56,485 bases of DNA from Pseudomonadota bacterium. Its GTDB lineage: Bacteria > Pseudomonadota > Alphaproteobacteria > SHVP01. The position numbers and the translations under genes were made by a program. Numbering within the stretch: position 1 is the first letter of the stretch; each line of letters begins with the position of its first letter. Below the pieces are notes generated by a model. The model searched no databases and was not told where the DNA came from. It saw nothing but the letters and a program-made list of their open reading frames with translations. Below are positions 8,598-18,202 of the stretch, one piece after another. The stretch covers positions 1 through 56,485 of the forward strand of contig JADFIH010000004.1 of the NCBI GenBank assembly GCA_022566715.1, in the 5' to 3' direction.

Positions 8598-10490
8598 ATG
8601 ACGCAACTGTCGAATTCAGTCCGCAAGTCCGAAACCTACGACGTGATTGTCGTGGGGGGCGGTCACGCCGGGTGCGAGGCCGCCGCCGCCGCCGCACGTC
8701 TCGGCGCGCGCACCCTGCTGCTCACGCACCGCCTCGATACCGTCGGCGCCATGTCGTGCAATCCGGCCATCGGCGGACTTGGCAAGGGCCATCTCGTGCG
8801 CGAGATCGATGCCCTCGACGGGCTCATGGGCCGCGTCGCGGATGCCGCCGGGATCCAGTTTCGCCTTCTCAACCGCGGGAAGGGCCCGGCGGTGCGGGGT
8901 CCGCGCGCGCAGTGCGACCGCGCCCTTTACGCGGCCGCCATGCAGGGCGCCCTGGCGGAGCAGGAGAACCTGGAAATCGTGGCGGCGGCGGTGGAAGACC
9001 TGTTGGTCGAGAAAGGCCGGATCCGTGGGGTGCTCAGCGGCGGCGGACGGGAGTTTCTGGCGCCGCGCGTGGTGCTGACGACGGGCACGTTCTTGCGCGG
9101 GATCATCCACATTGGGGAAAAGTCTTGGCCGGCGGGCCGGACGGGGGAAGCGCCGGCGCTCGGACTGGCGAAAACTTTGGACCGCGTGGGATTCGCCTTG
9201 GCGCGGCTCAAGACCGGCACGCCACCCCGGCTCGATGGCCGGTCGGTCGATTGGGCGAGCCTGGAGCGTCAGCCCGGCGACGAAAAGCCGGTTCTGTTCT
9301 CATTTCTTTCGTGCGGCACGGTCAACCGCCAGGTGGATTGCCACGTTACGGGCACGACGGCGGCGGGCCACGCGCTGATCCGCGAGAATCTGCACCGCTC
9401 ACCCATGTACAGTGGGCGAATGGAGAGTGCGGGCCCGCGCTATTGCCCCTCCATAGAGGACAAAGTCGTTAAATTCGCGGAACGATCGCGCCATCAAATC
9501 TTTCTGGAGCCGGAAGGACTTTCCGACCATACGGTCTACCCGAACGGAATCTCGACCGCGCTTCCCGAAGAGGTGCAAGCCGACTTTCTTCGGACCATAC
9601 CCGGTCTGGAGCGCACGATCATGCTGCGGCCGGGCTATGCCATCGAGTACGACTACGTGGACCCGCGGGAGCTCCGCCCGACCCTGGAAACGCGGCGAAT
9701 AAGGGGACTTTATTTCGCCGGACAGATCAACGGTACCACGGGGTACGAGGAAGCGGCGGCCCAGGGACTGATCTCCGGTTTGAACGCGGCCCTAGCCGCC
9801 GCAGGGAACGGGGATTTCATACTGGACCGGGCCGAGGCGTATATTGGCGTTCTGATCGATGATCTGGTGACGCGTGGGGTGACCGAACCCTACCGCATGT
9901 TCACCTCCCGCGCCGAATTTCGCCTTTCGTTGCGGGCCGACAATGCCGACCAGCGACTCACCCCCCGCGGCCTCGCGGTTGGTTGCGTATCAACCCGGCG
10001 GAAACAAGTATTTGATCGTAAAATCAATGCGTTGCAAAATGCGCGTCGTACCCTGGCCGGGCTGTCCCTGACGTCTACCGAGGCCCGCCGGGCCGGTCTG
10101 GCGGTCAGCCAGGACGGCGCGCGGCGCACCGCGACCCAACTTCTGGCCTATCCGGACGTTTCGGTCGCGAGTCTATCTGGGATTTGGCCGGAATTACAAC
10201 GGCTTGAGGGTGAGGTGGCGGAGCAACTAGAGTTCGATGCCCATTACGCCGCCTATCTGCAGCGGCAAGAGGCCGACATCAAGGCCTTCCGCCGCGACGA
10301 AATTCTGAGGATTCCGGACGATCTCGACTATGGGCTTGTGGGTGGCCTCCGCACCGAGATCCGCGCGAAACTGACACAGCATCGCCCCGCCACGCTTGGC
10401 GCCGCAGCCCGAATCTCCGGGGTCACCCCGGCGGCACTGACGGCCCTGTTGGGACACGTCAAGCGCTTGGGCGCGGGCACACCGGCATAG
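8598..10490 (+). CDS. mnmG: tRNA uridine-5-carboxymethylaminomethyl modification enzyme MnmG
   Basis: A 630-residue FAD-dependent partner of MnmE. The Rossmann motif [16 protein letters not shown] is at residues 14-29, followed by [20 protein letters not shown], the conserved substrate-channel sequence. The central [16 protein letters not shown] and the C-terminal helical domain ([19 protein letters not shown]) are intact and the length is normal. ATG 8598 fits the family N-terminus; an in-frame TTG at 8562 would extend the protein by 12 residues and begin close to parS site 1. ParB spreading from that site could cover the promoter or leader of this gene. Confidence 0.97.
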   Translation: MTQLSNSVRKSETYDVIVVGGGHAGCEAAAAAARLGARTLLLTHRLDTVGAMSCNPAIGGLGKGHLVREIDALDGLMGRVADAAGIQFRLLNRGKGPAVRGPRAQCDRALYAAAMQGALAEQENLEIVAAAVEDLLVEKGRIRGVLSGGGREFLAPRVVLTTGTFLRGIIHIGEKSWPAGRTGEAPALGLAKTLDRVGFALARLKTGTPPRLDGRSVDWASLERQPGDEKPVLFSFLSCGTVNRQVDCHVTGTTAAGHALIRENLHRSPMYSGRMESAGPRYCPSIEDKVVKFAERSRHQIFLEPEGLSDHTVYPNGISTALPEEVQADFLRTIPGLERTIMLRPGYAIEYDYVDPRELRPTLETRRIRGLYFAGQINGTTGYEEAAAQGLISGLNAALAAAGNGDFILDRAEAYIGVLIDDLVTRGVTEPYRMFTSRAEFRLSLRADNADQRLTPRGLAVGCVSTRRKQVFDRKINALQNARRTLAGLSLTSTEARRAGLAVSQDGARRTATQLLAYPDVSVASLSGIWPELQRLEGEVAEQLEFDAHYAAYLQRQEADIKAFRRDEILRIPDDLDYGLVGGLRTEIRAKLTQHRPATLGAAARISGVTPAALTALLGHVKRLGAGTPA

Positions 10491-10501
10491 CCTCCGCCGG
10501 C

Positions 10502-10515
10502 GTTTCACGTGAAAC
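10502..10515. promoter_or_regulatory. parS: parS centromere site 2, overlapping the rsmG start codon
   Basis: A second perfect GTTTCACGTGAAAC palindrome, identical to site 1 and 1960 bases from it. The GTG at 10509-10511 inside the palindrome is the only reasonable initiation codon for rsmG, so the site is both protein-binding and coding. It begins 12 bases after the mnmG stop. Confidence 0.93.
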
Positions 10516-11231
10516 GCAACCCGCAACGGGGCCGATACGGGCCCGAGGAATTTCGCGACGAATTGGGCGTCTCCGCTGAGGAGTTGGAGCGTCTCCAGGA
10601 ATTTGTGGCGCTGCTCACCCGGTGGCTGAAGCGTGTAAACCTGATAAGCCGAAATAGCCTGGCCGACATCTGGCGCCGGCATATCCTCGATTCGGCGCAG
10701 TTGCTTCAATACGCCCCACCCACGGCCCGGCGTTGGGCCGACCTCGGCAGTGGCGCGGGATTCCCGGGCCTCGTAACCGCCATCCTTGGGGCCCCGGATC
10801 AGCACCTCATCGAATCCGATGGTCGTAAATATGCGTTTCTCGTCGAAGCCGTCCGCGCCACGCAGGTCGAGGTTACGCTTCACCACGCCCGAATCGAGGA
10901 CTTGGAGCCGCTTTCGGCCGACGTCGTTACGGCCCGCGCACTTGCTCCCCTCACCGATCTCCTACCTCATGCCTCGCGGCACGGCAGCGGGCGCCACACT
11001 TGCTTATTGCCAAAGGGCCGCAACGCCGCTATTGAGTTACGGGATGCGGCGAAATCCTGGAGCTTGACCTACCGATGCTTCCCGAGTCTGAGCCACCCAG
11101 AGGGACGAGTTCTAGCGATCCAGGCGGCGCAATTTCGCCAAGACCCGAGGAAACCAAAAAACGTCGATCCAAGCGGGTCATCGCCATCGCCAACCAAAAA
11201 GGCGGGGTCGGCAAAACGACGACTGCCATAA
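10509..11231 (+). CDS. rsmG: 16S rRNA (guanine-527-N7)-methyltransferase RsmG (GidB)
   Basis: A 240-residue S-adenosylmethionine-dependent methyltransferase acting on 16S rRNA. WRRHILDSAQLL and the SAM-binding motif ADLGSGAGFPGLV are diagnostic, and LPKGRNAAIEL is the later conserved loop. The only start codon before the conserved PEEFRDELGVSAEELERL segment is the GTG within parS site 2. Homology to the family ends near HPEGRVLAI; the last 30 or so residues are basic and unlike RsmG, and they overlap the start of parA by 157 bases in another frame. Either the tail is extra sequence from a displaced stop codon or it is tolerated overlap. Confidence 0.93.
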   Translation: MKRNPQRGRYGPEEFRDELGVSAEELERLQEFVALLTRWLKRVNLISRNSLADIWRRHILDSAQLLQYAPPTARRWADLGSGAGFPGLVTAILGAPDQHLIESDGRKYAFLVEAVRATQVEVTLHHARIEDLEPLSADVVTARALAPLTDLLPHASRHGSGRHTCLLPKGRNAAIELRDAAKSWSLTYRCFPSLSHPEGRVLAIQAAQFRQDPRKPKNVDPSGSSPSPTKKAGSAKRRLP

Positions 11232-11947
11232 ACTTGGCGACCGCGCTCGCGGCGGTGGGGCGGCGGGTCCTGGTGATCGACCTCGATCCCCAAGGAAATG
11301 CCAGTACGGGCCTCGGCTGCGACCGTAATGGCCGGGAGGTCAGCGTCTACAATGTCGTTTTGGGGGCGGCGCCGTTGCGCCAAGCCATTGTTCACACTCG
11401 CATTCCGGGTCTCGATCTTTTACCGTCGACGGTCGATCTGCTGGGCGCCGAACTCGAGTTGATCGATATGGAACGGCGCAGCTATCGGCTGCGCGACGCC
11501 ATCGCGGCGAGCGGCGCCTCCTATGACTATATTCTTATCGACTGTCCCCCCGCGCTGGGCCTTCTGACCCTAAACGCCCTCACGGCAGCGGATGCGATCC
11601 TGGTTCCCCTGCAGTGCGAATTTTTCGCCCTCGAGGGTCTGAGTCAGCTTTTGCGGACGGTGGAACGAGTCCGCCGTTCCTTCAACCCCACGCTCGAGCT
11701 TCAGGGCGTCGTGCTGACAATGTTTGATAAGCGAAACAATCTATCCGACCAAGTCGCCGCGGACGCCCGCGACTTTCTCGGCGAGAAGGTGTTCAAGACC
11801 GTCATTCCCCGCAACGTCAGGATTTCCGAGGCGCCCTCCCACGGCAAGCCGGCGCTGCTGTACGACCACCGTTGCGCGGGCAGCAGGGCTTATATGAGCC
11901 TTGCCCGCGAGTTCCTCATCCGCGAACGGGCGCAGTTAGCCGCCTAG
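11075..11947 (+). CDS. parA: Chromosome-partitioning ATPase ParA
   Basis: A 290-residue deviant Walker ATPase that drives segregation of ParB-parS complexes over the nucleoid. The motif NQKGGVGKTTT has both lysines (K42, K47); DLDPQGNASTGLG and LIDCPPALGLLTLNAL are the A' and B motifs. The start at 11075 gives about 33 residues before the conserved RVIAIANQKGG. No ATG, GTG or TTG occurs in frame between this codon and that motif, so the 157-base overlap with rsmG appears real. It is followed 14 bases later by parB. Confidence 0.96.
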   Translation: MLPESEPPRGTSSSDPGGAISPRPEETKKRRSKRVIAIANQKGGVGKTTTAINLATALAAVGRRVLVIDLDPQGNASTGLGCDRNGREVSVYNVVLGAAPLRQAIVHTRIPGLDLLPSTVDLLGAELELIDMERRSYRLRDAIAASGASYDYILIDCPPALGLLTLNALTAADAILVPLQCEFFALEGLSQLLRTVERVRRSFNPTLELQGVVLTMFDKRNNLSDQVAADARDFLGEKVFKTVIPRNVRISEAPSHGKPALLYDHRCAGSRAYMSLAREFLIRERAQLAA

Positions 11948-11961
11948 CGGTGGTTTCGCCG

Positions 11962-12855
11962 ATGGCTGACGACAGCCCGCGCAAAGGTCTCGGCCGGGGC
12001 CTTTCCGCGCTGTTGGGCGATGACGACACGGACTATGCCGCGCTCGACAAGGTGCGTGGCGGGCGGGATGTGCCGATCGAATTTCTCCGCGCCAATCCCT
12101 TTCAACCGCGGCGCCGGTTCGGCGAGGAAGAACAGGAATCTCTGGTCGCGTCGATCCGCGAACACGGAATTCTGCAACCCATTCTCGTACGCCGCGTCAT
12201 CTCCGAGGAGGAGGATGCCGGCTCCTACGAAATCGTCGCCGGCGAAAGGCGTTGGCGGGCGGCACAGGAAGCCCGGCTCACCCGGGTCCCCGTCCTCATC
12301 CGCGACTTCGACGACTCGGAGGCCCTGGAGATTGCGCTGGTCGAAAATGTTCAGCGCGTCGACCTGTCGCCGATCGAGGAAGCGGGCGGATACCAGCGCC
12401 TGATCGATGAGTTCGGGCACACCCAGGAAGCCCTGGGCCAGCTCATCGGGCGCAGCCGCAGTCACATCGCCAACACTTTGCGTCTATTGAACCTTCCGGA
12501 GGAGGTCCGCGACATGCTCGGCGATGGGCAGCTTACCGCCGGTCACGCGCGGGCCCTGTTGGGAACGGAGGATCCCGTCGGCCTCGCCCGCCGGATTGTT
12601 CGAGGCGGGCTGAATGTCCGCCAGGCCGAGCGCATGAAGCGAACCGGCAGTCCCAAATTGCCCTCCGAACCGCCGCCAAAGGATGCCGACACCCTTGCGC
12701 TTGAAAAGAATCTTTCCGCCGCGCTGGGCCTGAGCGTGCAAATCGTGCACGACGCTCACAAAGGCGGCAGCGTCAGGATCAAGTACCGCACTCTCGAGCA
12801 ACTCGACGAAGTGTGCCGCCGCCTCATCCACCCCGCCCTACCCGGCGACGAATAG
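11962..12855 (+). CDS. parB: Chromosome-partitioning protein ParB
   Basis: A 297-residue ParB that binds parS and acts as a CTP-dependent sliding clamp. The N-terminus has KGLGRGLSALLG, the usual ParA-stimulating segment. GERRWRA at 94-100 is the nucleotide-binding box, and a helix-turn-helix lies around 153-178 (TQEALGQLIGRSRSHIANTL). A C-terminal dimerisation domain ends LEQLDEVCRRLIHP. ATG 11962 is chosen because it gives the canonical N-terminus. Its likely targets are the two parS sites at 8542 and 10502. It converges on holA across repeat copy 2. Confidence 0.97.
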   Translation: MADDSPRKGLGRGLSALLGDDDTDYAALDKVRGGRDVPIEFLRANPFQPRRRFGEEEQESLVASIREHGILQPILVRRVISEEEDAGSYEIVAGERRWRAAQEARLTRVPVLIRDFDDSEALEIALVENVQRVDLSPIEEAGGYQRLIDEFGHTQEALGQLIGRSRSHIANTLRLLNLPEEVRDMLGDGQLTAGHARALLGTEDPVGLARRIVRGGLNVRQAERMKRTGSPKLPSEPPPKDADTLALEKNLSAALGLSVQIVHDAHKGGSVRIKYRTLEQLDEVCRRLIHPALPGDE

Positions 12856-12869
12856 CCCCGGCCGGAGCC

Positions 12870-13037
12870 AGAGCGATTCCAGTTCATCTGGAATCACTCA
12901 AGACTGCTGCAATCGCTAAGGGCCGCAAGGCGGCCCGCCGGTTATCCGGCGCGCCCGCGCCCGCCTGGACATTCCGGTCCGCAGCCGTGAGCAAATAAAA
13001 AGCTAAAGTGGTTCCGACTCGGCCGGCACCACTTTAA
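12870..13037. repeat. Intergenic two-hairpin repeat, copy 2
   Basis: About 168 bases, same orientation as copy 1, filling the gap between convergent parB and holA. Hairpin A is GATTCCAG opposite CTGGAATC (12875-12895). The middle contains GGCCGCAAGGCGGCCC and CGGTTATCCGGCGCGCCCGC. GTCCGCAGCCGTGAGC is shared with copy 1. Hairpin B (13005-13035) pairs AAAGTGGT with ACCACTTT. The holA TAA stop (13034-13036) is inside its right tip, just as the ogt stop is in copy 1. Confidence 0.85.
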
Positions 13038-14068
13038 GTGCGGGCGCGGGCGGCCGCAGCGACCCGCATGAGCGCCCGGCCGCAAATGGCCTGCGCGGGA
13101 ACGCCTGTGGATTTACATTGTAATTCCGCTTCCGTAATAATATCGAGAGCGCCCGTGATTTTGGCCGACGTCCATCGTCGGATCTGGTTAGCGAACGCGG
13201 GCTTTCTTCGGAAGAACACCGGCGGCCGGAGGCGCGCCATCGCATCGCCGGAAGACACGCCCGTTTCCACCGCGGCCAGCGCCAATTGCAATCGTTGCAG
13301 GTGCGAGGCCGTCCTTCTTAAAACAACCACGGCGTCGTTCCCCTCGCGAAACAACCTCGCAAGACGCCCGTCGAGTAGTGCCAGTTCGCCGTCCGCCGCC
13401 GCGTAGGTCAGATCCTCCAGAGCCAATCCGGTGCCGTCGCCAACGCAGGCCCGAGCCTCGTCTTCGCTGATCGTTCCACCGGTCCCACCCTTGAATAGAA
13501 TCAGTTTTTCGACCTCCTGCCGCGTCAGGCCGCGATCGGCGCCAAGCCACTCCGCGAGGTAGGCGACGGCGGCGCGATCGATCTTAAATCCGGCGGCCTG
13601 CACCGCGGACTCGACGATCCTCGCCACATCCCGTGCATCGTCGGCATAACAAGGTACCGCCGCCGCATGACCGGCGCTCTCGAAGGCCTTTCGCAGGCGC
13701 GATTGGGCCGGCAAATTGCCGGCTTCGCAGACCACCAGTGCCGCGCCGGGGCCGTCGTCCAAAAGCGCCGCAAAATCATCCGCCAGCGCGTCCCCCGCCC
13801 CGCGCACCAGGACCAGCCGGCGGCCACCCGTTAGGGAAAGGGCCGCGGCCTCGTCCCTGAGGCGCGCCGGATCAGCGCCAAGCTCGGACGCCATTAGCTC
13901 GGTGAACCGGAACGGGTCCCGCTCGCCGCCAAGCGCTGCATCGACAAGCTGGGTAGCGCGTTCACGAACCAAGCCGTCGTCTGGGCCATAGATCAGGACC
14001 GCGGCCATTTCGGTTCCCGGCGCGCGGCGCACGAAGTTATCCGCATCGCGCGCGGCGATCTTCACCAT
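13034..14068 (-). CDS. holA: DNA polymerase III subunit delta
   Basis: A 344-residue HolA, the clamp-loader subunit that opens the beta sliding clamp. The N-terminal degenerate AAA+ fold is recognisable from AVLIYGPDDGLVRERATQL and LVLVRGAGDALADDF, and the C-terminal collar domain has VVLRRTASHLQRLQLALAAV and RRWTSAKITGALDIITEAE. No Walker A lysine is expected in delta. It is the third gene after leuS and lptE, the standard alphaproteobacterial order, 20 bases after the lptE stop. Its stop codon is embedded in repeat copy 2. Confidence 0.95.
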   Translation of the reverse strand: MVKIAARDADNFVRRAPGTEMAAVLIYGPDDGLVRERATQLVDAALGGERDPFRFTELMASELGADPARLRDEAAALSLTGGRRLVLVRGAGDALADDFAALLDDGPGAALVVCEAGNLPAQSRLRKAFESAGHAAAVPCYADDARDVARIVESAVQAAGFKIDRAAVAYLAEWLGADRGLTRQEVEKLILFKGGTGGTISEDEARACVGDGTGLALEDLTYAAADGELALLDGRLARLFREGNDAVVVLRRTASHLQRLQLALAAVETGVSSGDAMARLRPPVFFRRKPAFANQIRRWTSAKITGALDIITEAELQCKSTGVPAQAICGRALMRVAAAARART

Positions 14069-14088
14069 GGCTCACCCATTCCGCGCGG

Positions 14089-14637
14089 TCACGTCCGCCC
14101 GTCGATCACTTGAGAGAAATAAACCCCCAACCGAATCCAGATGTCCTCGCCAACGGCCCGCGCCGCCCGGCGCTCAGCGTCGGCCTCCGCCGAAATATTG
14201 GCGAACTCCGAGCGCACCACGCTGAAGGCAGCGACGGACCGCGCCGATCCAGCGGTCACGATGTTTCCAGTGGCGACCTCGGTAAGCTGGTAGGTCGCGC
14301 TCAACGTGAGATTGATACGGGTAACGCTCTCGTCTTTCTCGAACGCCAGACCCTCTTTCTGCTTCACCATGCTGACCCCCAAGCGGTAGCGCGGGTTCAG
14401 CGGCGCTCCGCCGGGCGTGAGGCGGTCGAGAAGGCTATTATGCAGAACCTGCCCGATCCGATCGGGGATCGGTAAAACCCTAACCGAGGCAAGCTCGGCA
14501 AGAGAGGCGTCGTAACCGCCTTGCGGACCATAGAGCGGGCGAAACCCGCACGCCGTTAGCCCGGCGAGAAGGACCAAGGCGCAAAACCTGGACCACGGCC
14601 TGGACCTAGACCACGACCCAGACCTAGACCACCACAT
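14089..14637 (-). CDS. lptE: LPS-assembly lipoprotein LptE
   Basis: A 182-residue outer-membrane lipoprotein that plugs and stabilises the LptD channel for lipopolysaccharide insertion. The signal peptide ends in a lipobox LLAGLTAC with C30 as the lipidated residue, followed by GFRPLYG, the family hallmark. The ATG at 14637 overlaps the leuS stop by 14 bases. The first 18 residues are encoded by an 18-base tandem repeat ([16 protein letters not shown]), giving an unusual arginine- and tryptophan-rich n-region. Identification rests on the lipobox, GFRPLYG and synteny. Confidence 0.88.
   Translation of the reverse strand: MWWSRSGSWSRSRPWSRFCALVLLAGLTACGFRPLYGPQGGYDASLAELASVRVLPIPDRIGQVLHNSLLDRLTPGGAPLNPRYRLGVSMVKQKEGLAFEKDESVTRINLTLSATYQLTEVATGNIVTAGSARSVAAFSVVRSEFANISAEADAERRAARAVGEDIWIRLGVYFSQVIDGRT
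14587..14634. repeat. 18-base tandem repeat at the leuS/lptE junction
   Basis: Two 18-base units sharing GACCTAGACCAC plus a shorter third unit. They encode the WSRxxx repeats in the lptE signal peptide on the minus strand and extend to the leuS stop. Slippage here would alter the LptE n-region in steps of six residues without changing frame. Confidence 0.75.
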
Positions 14638-17215
14638 TGACAATTTTGTTCGGCACGACGATGACTTTCCGCACCTCCTTGCCGGCGATCGCCCGTTGAA
14701 CATTCTCGTCGGCCAACGCCGCAATCTCCAGCCGCTCGCGAGCCGCATCCCGCTCGACCTCGAGTGTTGCCCGCAGTTTGCCCCCCACTTGGACCGCAAT
14801 GGTCACCATATCCTCCGTGGCGGCGGCCAAATCTGTCTCCGGCCACGGCGCCCGCGCCAACAAGTCATCGTGACCTAGATGGTGCCAGAGCTCCTCGGCG
14901 ACGTGGGGCATCATGGGACCCACGAGTTTGACTACGGTCTCCAGGGCCTCGCGGCGAACCCAGGCCGCTTCCGCGTCATCCGCGTCGAATTCCTCCAGAA
15001 GGTTCGTGAATTCGCGGATACGGGCAACGGCGCGGTTGAAATGAAAGCTGTCGAGGTCCTTCGTGACCCCGGCAATGGTTTTGTGAAGCGAGCGGTAGAC
15101 CTTACCCGCCGGGCTATCCGATGGCGCCTTGATGAAGCCCGGCGGCGGCGCAACGCCGGCCGCCGCGACCGGACCCCCGGGCTCGGTGACGTCCCGCCAC
15201 AAACGGTTCAGATAACGCCAAGCTCCTTGAATTCCCTGATCCGACCACTCCAGATCGCGGCCCGGCGGGCTGTCGGACAACATGAACCAGCGCGCGGTAT
15301 CGGCGCCGTATTGTTCGATGATGCTGCCCGGGTCGACCACATTCTTCTTCGACTTGCTCATCGATTCGGAACGTCCGACCGTCACGGGCGACCCGTCCTT
15401 TCCGTTCGTCGGCGCGGCGCCGGAGAAATCCACTTCCTCCGGGTACAGCCATCGTCCGTCGACGTCGCGATAGGTCTCGTGACAGACCATGCCCTGGGTG
15501 AACAAGCCCGCAAAAGGCTCATCGAGCGCTACATGGCCGGACTTGCGCATGGCCCGCACATAGAAGCGCGAGTACAGCAGATGGAGGATCGCGTGTTCGA
15601 TTCCGCCAACGTATTGGTCGACCGGCAGCCAGTAATCGACCGACGCCTTATCGACGGGAAGGTCGGCCCGGGCCGAACAAAAGCGCGCGAAATACCACGA
15701 CGAGTCGACGAAAGTGTCGAACGTATCGGTTTCGCGTTTCGCATCCGCGCCGCACGCCGGGCACCCCACATTCTTCCATGTTGGGTGATGATCGAGCGGA
15801 TTCCCCGGTTTATCGAAGGTAACGTCTTGCGGGAGTTCGACCGGCAGGTCCGCCAAGGGGACCGGAACGATGCCGCAGGCAGGGCAATGAATCACCGGAA
15901 TCGGGCAGCCCCAATAGCGTTGCCGCGACACGCCCCAATCCCGCAGCCGGAAGCGAACGGCGCGCCGACCGCGCCCAGCCGCCTCCAGGCGGCGCGCCAC
16001 CTCGCCTTTCGCATCCCCGATGGACATGCCGTCGAGGAAATCGGAGTTTACGAGCCGCCCCGGACCAACGTAGGCCTCGGTGGCGACCGTGAAGTCGGCG
16101 CCGCTCCCTTCGGGCGCAACCACCGGCAGGACGGCCAGATCATATTTCCGGGCGAAATCAAGGTCCCGTTGATCGTGCGCCGGACAGCCGAAAATAGCGC
16201 CCGATCCATAGTCCATGAGCACGAAATTCGCAATGTAAACAGGTAGTTCGACGTTGTCGCGGAAGGGGTGCAACGCTTTTATTCCGGTATCGAAACCTAT
16301 TTTTTCCTCGCGCTCGATGACGGCTTCGCTGGTTCCCAGGCTTTGACATTCGGCGATAAATGCCGCGGCGGCCTCATTATCGGCGGCAATCACCGCCGAA
16401 AGCGGATGGTCCGGCGAAATCGCGCAAAAACTGGCGCCAAATAGGGTGTCGTGCCGCGTCGTATAAACTTCCAGACTGTCATCGCGGTCTTTCAGGGCGA
16501 ATTCGACCGTCACGCCCTCGGAGCGCCCGATCCAGTTTTTCTGCATCAGCCGCACCCGCTCGGGCCAGCGGTCCAGCGTGTTCAACGCGCTCAGAAGCTC
16601 GTCCGCGAACGCCGTAATGCGGAAAAACCATTGATGGAGCGTACGCTTTTCCACGCGGGCCCCCGAACGCCAGCCTCGTCCGTCGATGACCTGCTCGTTT
16701 GCCAGGACGGTTTCGTCGACGGGATCCCAGTTGACCAGGGATTCGCCACGGTACGCCAATCCCTGCTCCAGCATCTCAAGGAACATTTGCTGCTGATGGC
16801 GATAGTAGCCGGGGTGGCAGGTGGCGATCTCCCGGCTCCAATCCAACGAGAGCCCCATGGTCTTGAGCTCGCGCCGCATGTTCGCGATGTTGCTGTAGGT
16901 CCACTCGGCCGGGTGGACCTTCTGCTCGCGCGCCGCGTTCTCGGCCGGTAGTCCAAAGGCGTCCCATCCCATGGGGTGCAGCACGTTGTATCCGCGAGCC
17001 CGCTTGTAACGGGCGATGACGTCGCCAAGCGTGTAATTGCGGACGTGCCCCATATGAATGCGGCCCGAAGGATAGGGAAACATCTCCAGGACGTAGTATT
17101 TGGGTTTGTCCGAGGCGTCGGGCGCTTCGAATATTTTCTGCCGGTCCCACTCGGCCTGCCAACGCGCCTCGGCTTCCGCGGCGTTGTATCGCCCAGGGGA
17201 TTTAACGTCGTTCAT
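14624..17215 (-). CDS. leuS: Leucyl-tRNA synthetase
   Basis: An 863-residue class I aminoacyl-tRNA synthetase charging tRNA-Leu. The HIGH-box equivalent HMGH is at residues 54-57 in [20 protein letters not shown], and the KMSKS loop reads [11 protein letters not shown]1 editing domain ([13 protein letters not shown]) and a C-terminal extension ending in [14 protein letters not shown] are present. Length is standard. It is the first gene of leuS-lptE-holA. The 217-base upstream gap to the DUF3576 lipoprotein gene holds the 16-base repeats at 17396-17443; I see no confident promoter. Confidence 0.97.
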   Translation of the reverse strand: MNDVKSPGRYNAAEAEARWQAEWDRQKIFEAPDASDKPKYYVLEMFPYPSGRIHMGHVRNYTLGDVIARYKRARGYNVLHPMGWDAFGLPAENAAREQKVHPAEWTYSNIANMRRELKTMGLSLDWSREIATCHPGYYRHQQQMFLEMLEQGLAYRGESLVNWDPVDETVLANEQVIDGRGWRSGARVEKRTLHQWFFRITAFADELLSALNTLDRWPERVRLMQKNWIGRSEGVTVEFALKDRDDSLEVYTTRHDTLFGASFCAISPDHPLSAVIAADNEAAAAFIAECQSLGTSEAVIEREEKIGFDTGIKALHPFRDNVELPVYIANFVLMDYGSGAIFGCPAHDQRDLDFARKYDLAVLPVVAPEGSGADFTVATEAYVGPGRLVNSDFLDGMSIGDAKGEVARRLEAAGRGRRAVRFRLRDWGVSRQRYWGCPIPVIHCPACGIVPVPLADLPVELPQDVTFDKPGNPLDHHPTWKNVGCPACGADAKRETDTFDTFVDSSWYFARFCSARADLPVDKASVDYWLPVDQYVGGIEHAILHLLYSRFYVRAMRKSGHVALDEPFAGLFTQGMVCHETYRDVDGRWLYPEEVDFSGAAPTNGKDGSPVTVGRSESMSKSKKNVVDPGSIIEQYGADTARWFMLSDSPPGRDLEWSDQGIQGAWRYLNRLWRDVTEPGGPVAAAGVAPPPGFIKAPSDSPAGKVYRSLHKTIAGVTKDLDSFHFNRAVARIREFTNLLEEFDADDAEAAWVRREALETVVKLVGPMMPHVAEELWHHLGHDDLLARAPWPETDLAAATEDMVTIAVQVGGKLRATLEVERDAARERLEIAALADENVQRAIAGKEVRKVIVVPNKIVNVVV

Positions 17216-17395
17216 TTCTAGTCCGGCTGTCGAGCGAGGCCCGCCTCCTTCGGAGTCCGATCATTATCGGGATTTGGCCAAGCCGCAAGGATCAAGCGCA
17301 TTGGCCCCGGCGAAAGCGTCTCGTGTGTCTATTTCGGGGTGGCCAGGCGGCAAGCCGCGAAACCTGCGTCAAGCCGGGCGGGCTTGGGCCTGCGC

Positions 17396-17443
17396 CAGCG
17401 CTATCTGACCCCAGCGTTACCTGACCCCAGCGTTACCTGACCG
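17396..17443. repeat. Three tandem 16-base repeats at the DUF3576 gene 3' end
   Basis: Units CAGCGCTATCTGACCC, CAGCGTTACCTGACCC and CAGCGTTACCTGACCG follow one another without spacers. The TAA stop of the minus-strand lipoprotein gene (17433-17435) lies in the third unit, so two further in-phase copies of the stop-containing unit follow the gene. Confidence 0.85.
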
Positions 17444-17987
17444 TGGAGCTAATCCGCAGCTGCCGCGCGCGGGTCAAGATGGCGTCCTCGAGCTCCGTGC
17501 GGGCCACGGGACTCGCTTCCGAATCCTCCCATTCCCCCTGTTCCCGCTCCTGCCGGAACAAGGCGACCCGTACGCCATCGGCGCGCAAACGGGTATCGAG
17601 GATATATACGGTCAATTTGAAGCGCTCATCCGGAGATTCAGGCGGCGTGTACCACTCCGTGATAATCACCCCACCAAAGGGATCCGCCGATGAAAGGGGC
17701 ATGAAAGATATGGTGTCCAGGGAGGCGCGCCACAGGAAGCTATTGACGCCAATGCCGCCGCCGCCGCCGCGGTCGTCGTCCAGCGCCTTGCTGCCGAAGA
17801 GCACGATGCCGTCGCCGGTGATGCGCCCGCCCGTGGCTTGTTCCACCCGGCTCTCCGGGACATAAACGTTGTCGCCGACCTTCTCGTAGGGGTCCGCCCT
17901 ACCGCCGGCGCAAGCGGCCACCAGCAGCATCAAACCGCCACCTAAAAGCAAGTTCCGGGCCGTTTTCCGCCTTCCCGTCCGAGACAT
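17433..17987 (-). CDS. DUF3576-type lipoprotein
   Basis: A 184-residue predicted lipoprotein. The signal peptide MSRTGRRKTARNLLLGGGLM is followed by LVAACAGG, a lipobox with C27. The mature part contains NSFLWRASLDTISFMPLSSA and GGVIITEWYTPPESPDERFK, typical of the alphaproteobacterial DUF3576 family that is usually found beside leuS. Function is not established; envelope biogenesis is a guess from its leuS-lptE neighbourhood. ATG 17987 has GGAGGGCAGG before it and is preferred to the ORF start at 18131. The stop codon is within a tandem repeat. Confidence 0.88.
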   Translation of the reverse strand: MSRTGRRKTARNLLLGGGLMLLVAACAGGRADPYEKVGDNVYVPESRVEQATGGRITGDGIVLFGSKALDDDRGGGGGIGVNSFLWRASLDTISFMPLSSADPFGGVIITEWYTPPESPDERFKLTVYILDTRLRADGVRVALFRQEREQGEWEDSEASPVARTELEDAILTRARQLRISSTVR

Positions 17988-18202
17988 TTCCTGCCCTCCG
18001 TATATTTCTTCCGCAAACTCGAAAAACCACTGCCGTCCAAGGGCATCATAGAGGACTTTGAGACGCTTGCACAACTTGGTCCGAGGCTGGCGGTCATCCG
18101 CGCGGACGTTTCGCGGCATTTCGCGGCCCATACCCGGATGATAGACTTTGGCCCACGGATTGCTTTCGCCCGCGTGGCCATCAAAGGACGGTTAGGACCG
18201 CC

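Noticed and set aside
10509-11231. Frameshift in rsmG or parA
   Set aside because: Both proteins contain all their core motifs in uninterrupted frames, so a frameshift is not required; the overlap is reported as a finding.
14879-16246. 455-codon plus-strand open frame
   Set aside because: Lies entirely opposite leuS, whose catalytic and editing motifs are intact; no domain seen.
17396-17443. Short CRISPR array
   Set aside because: The 16-base units are contiguous with no spacers, and no cas gene is present.
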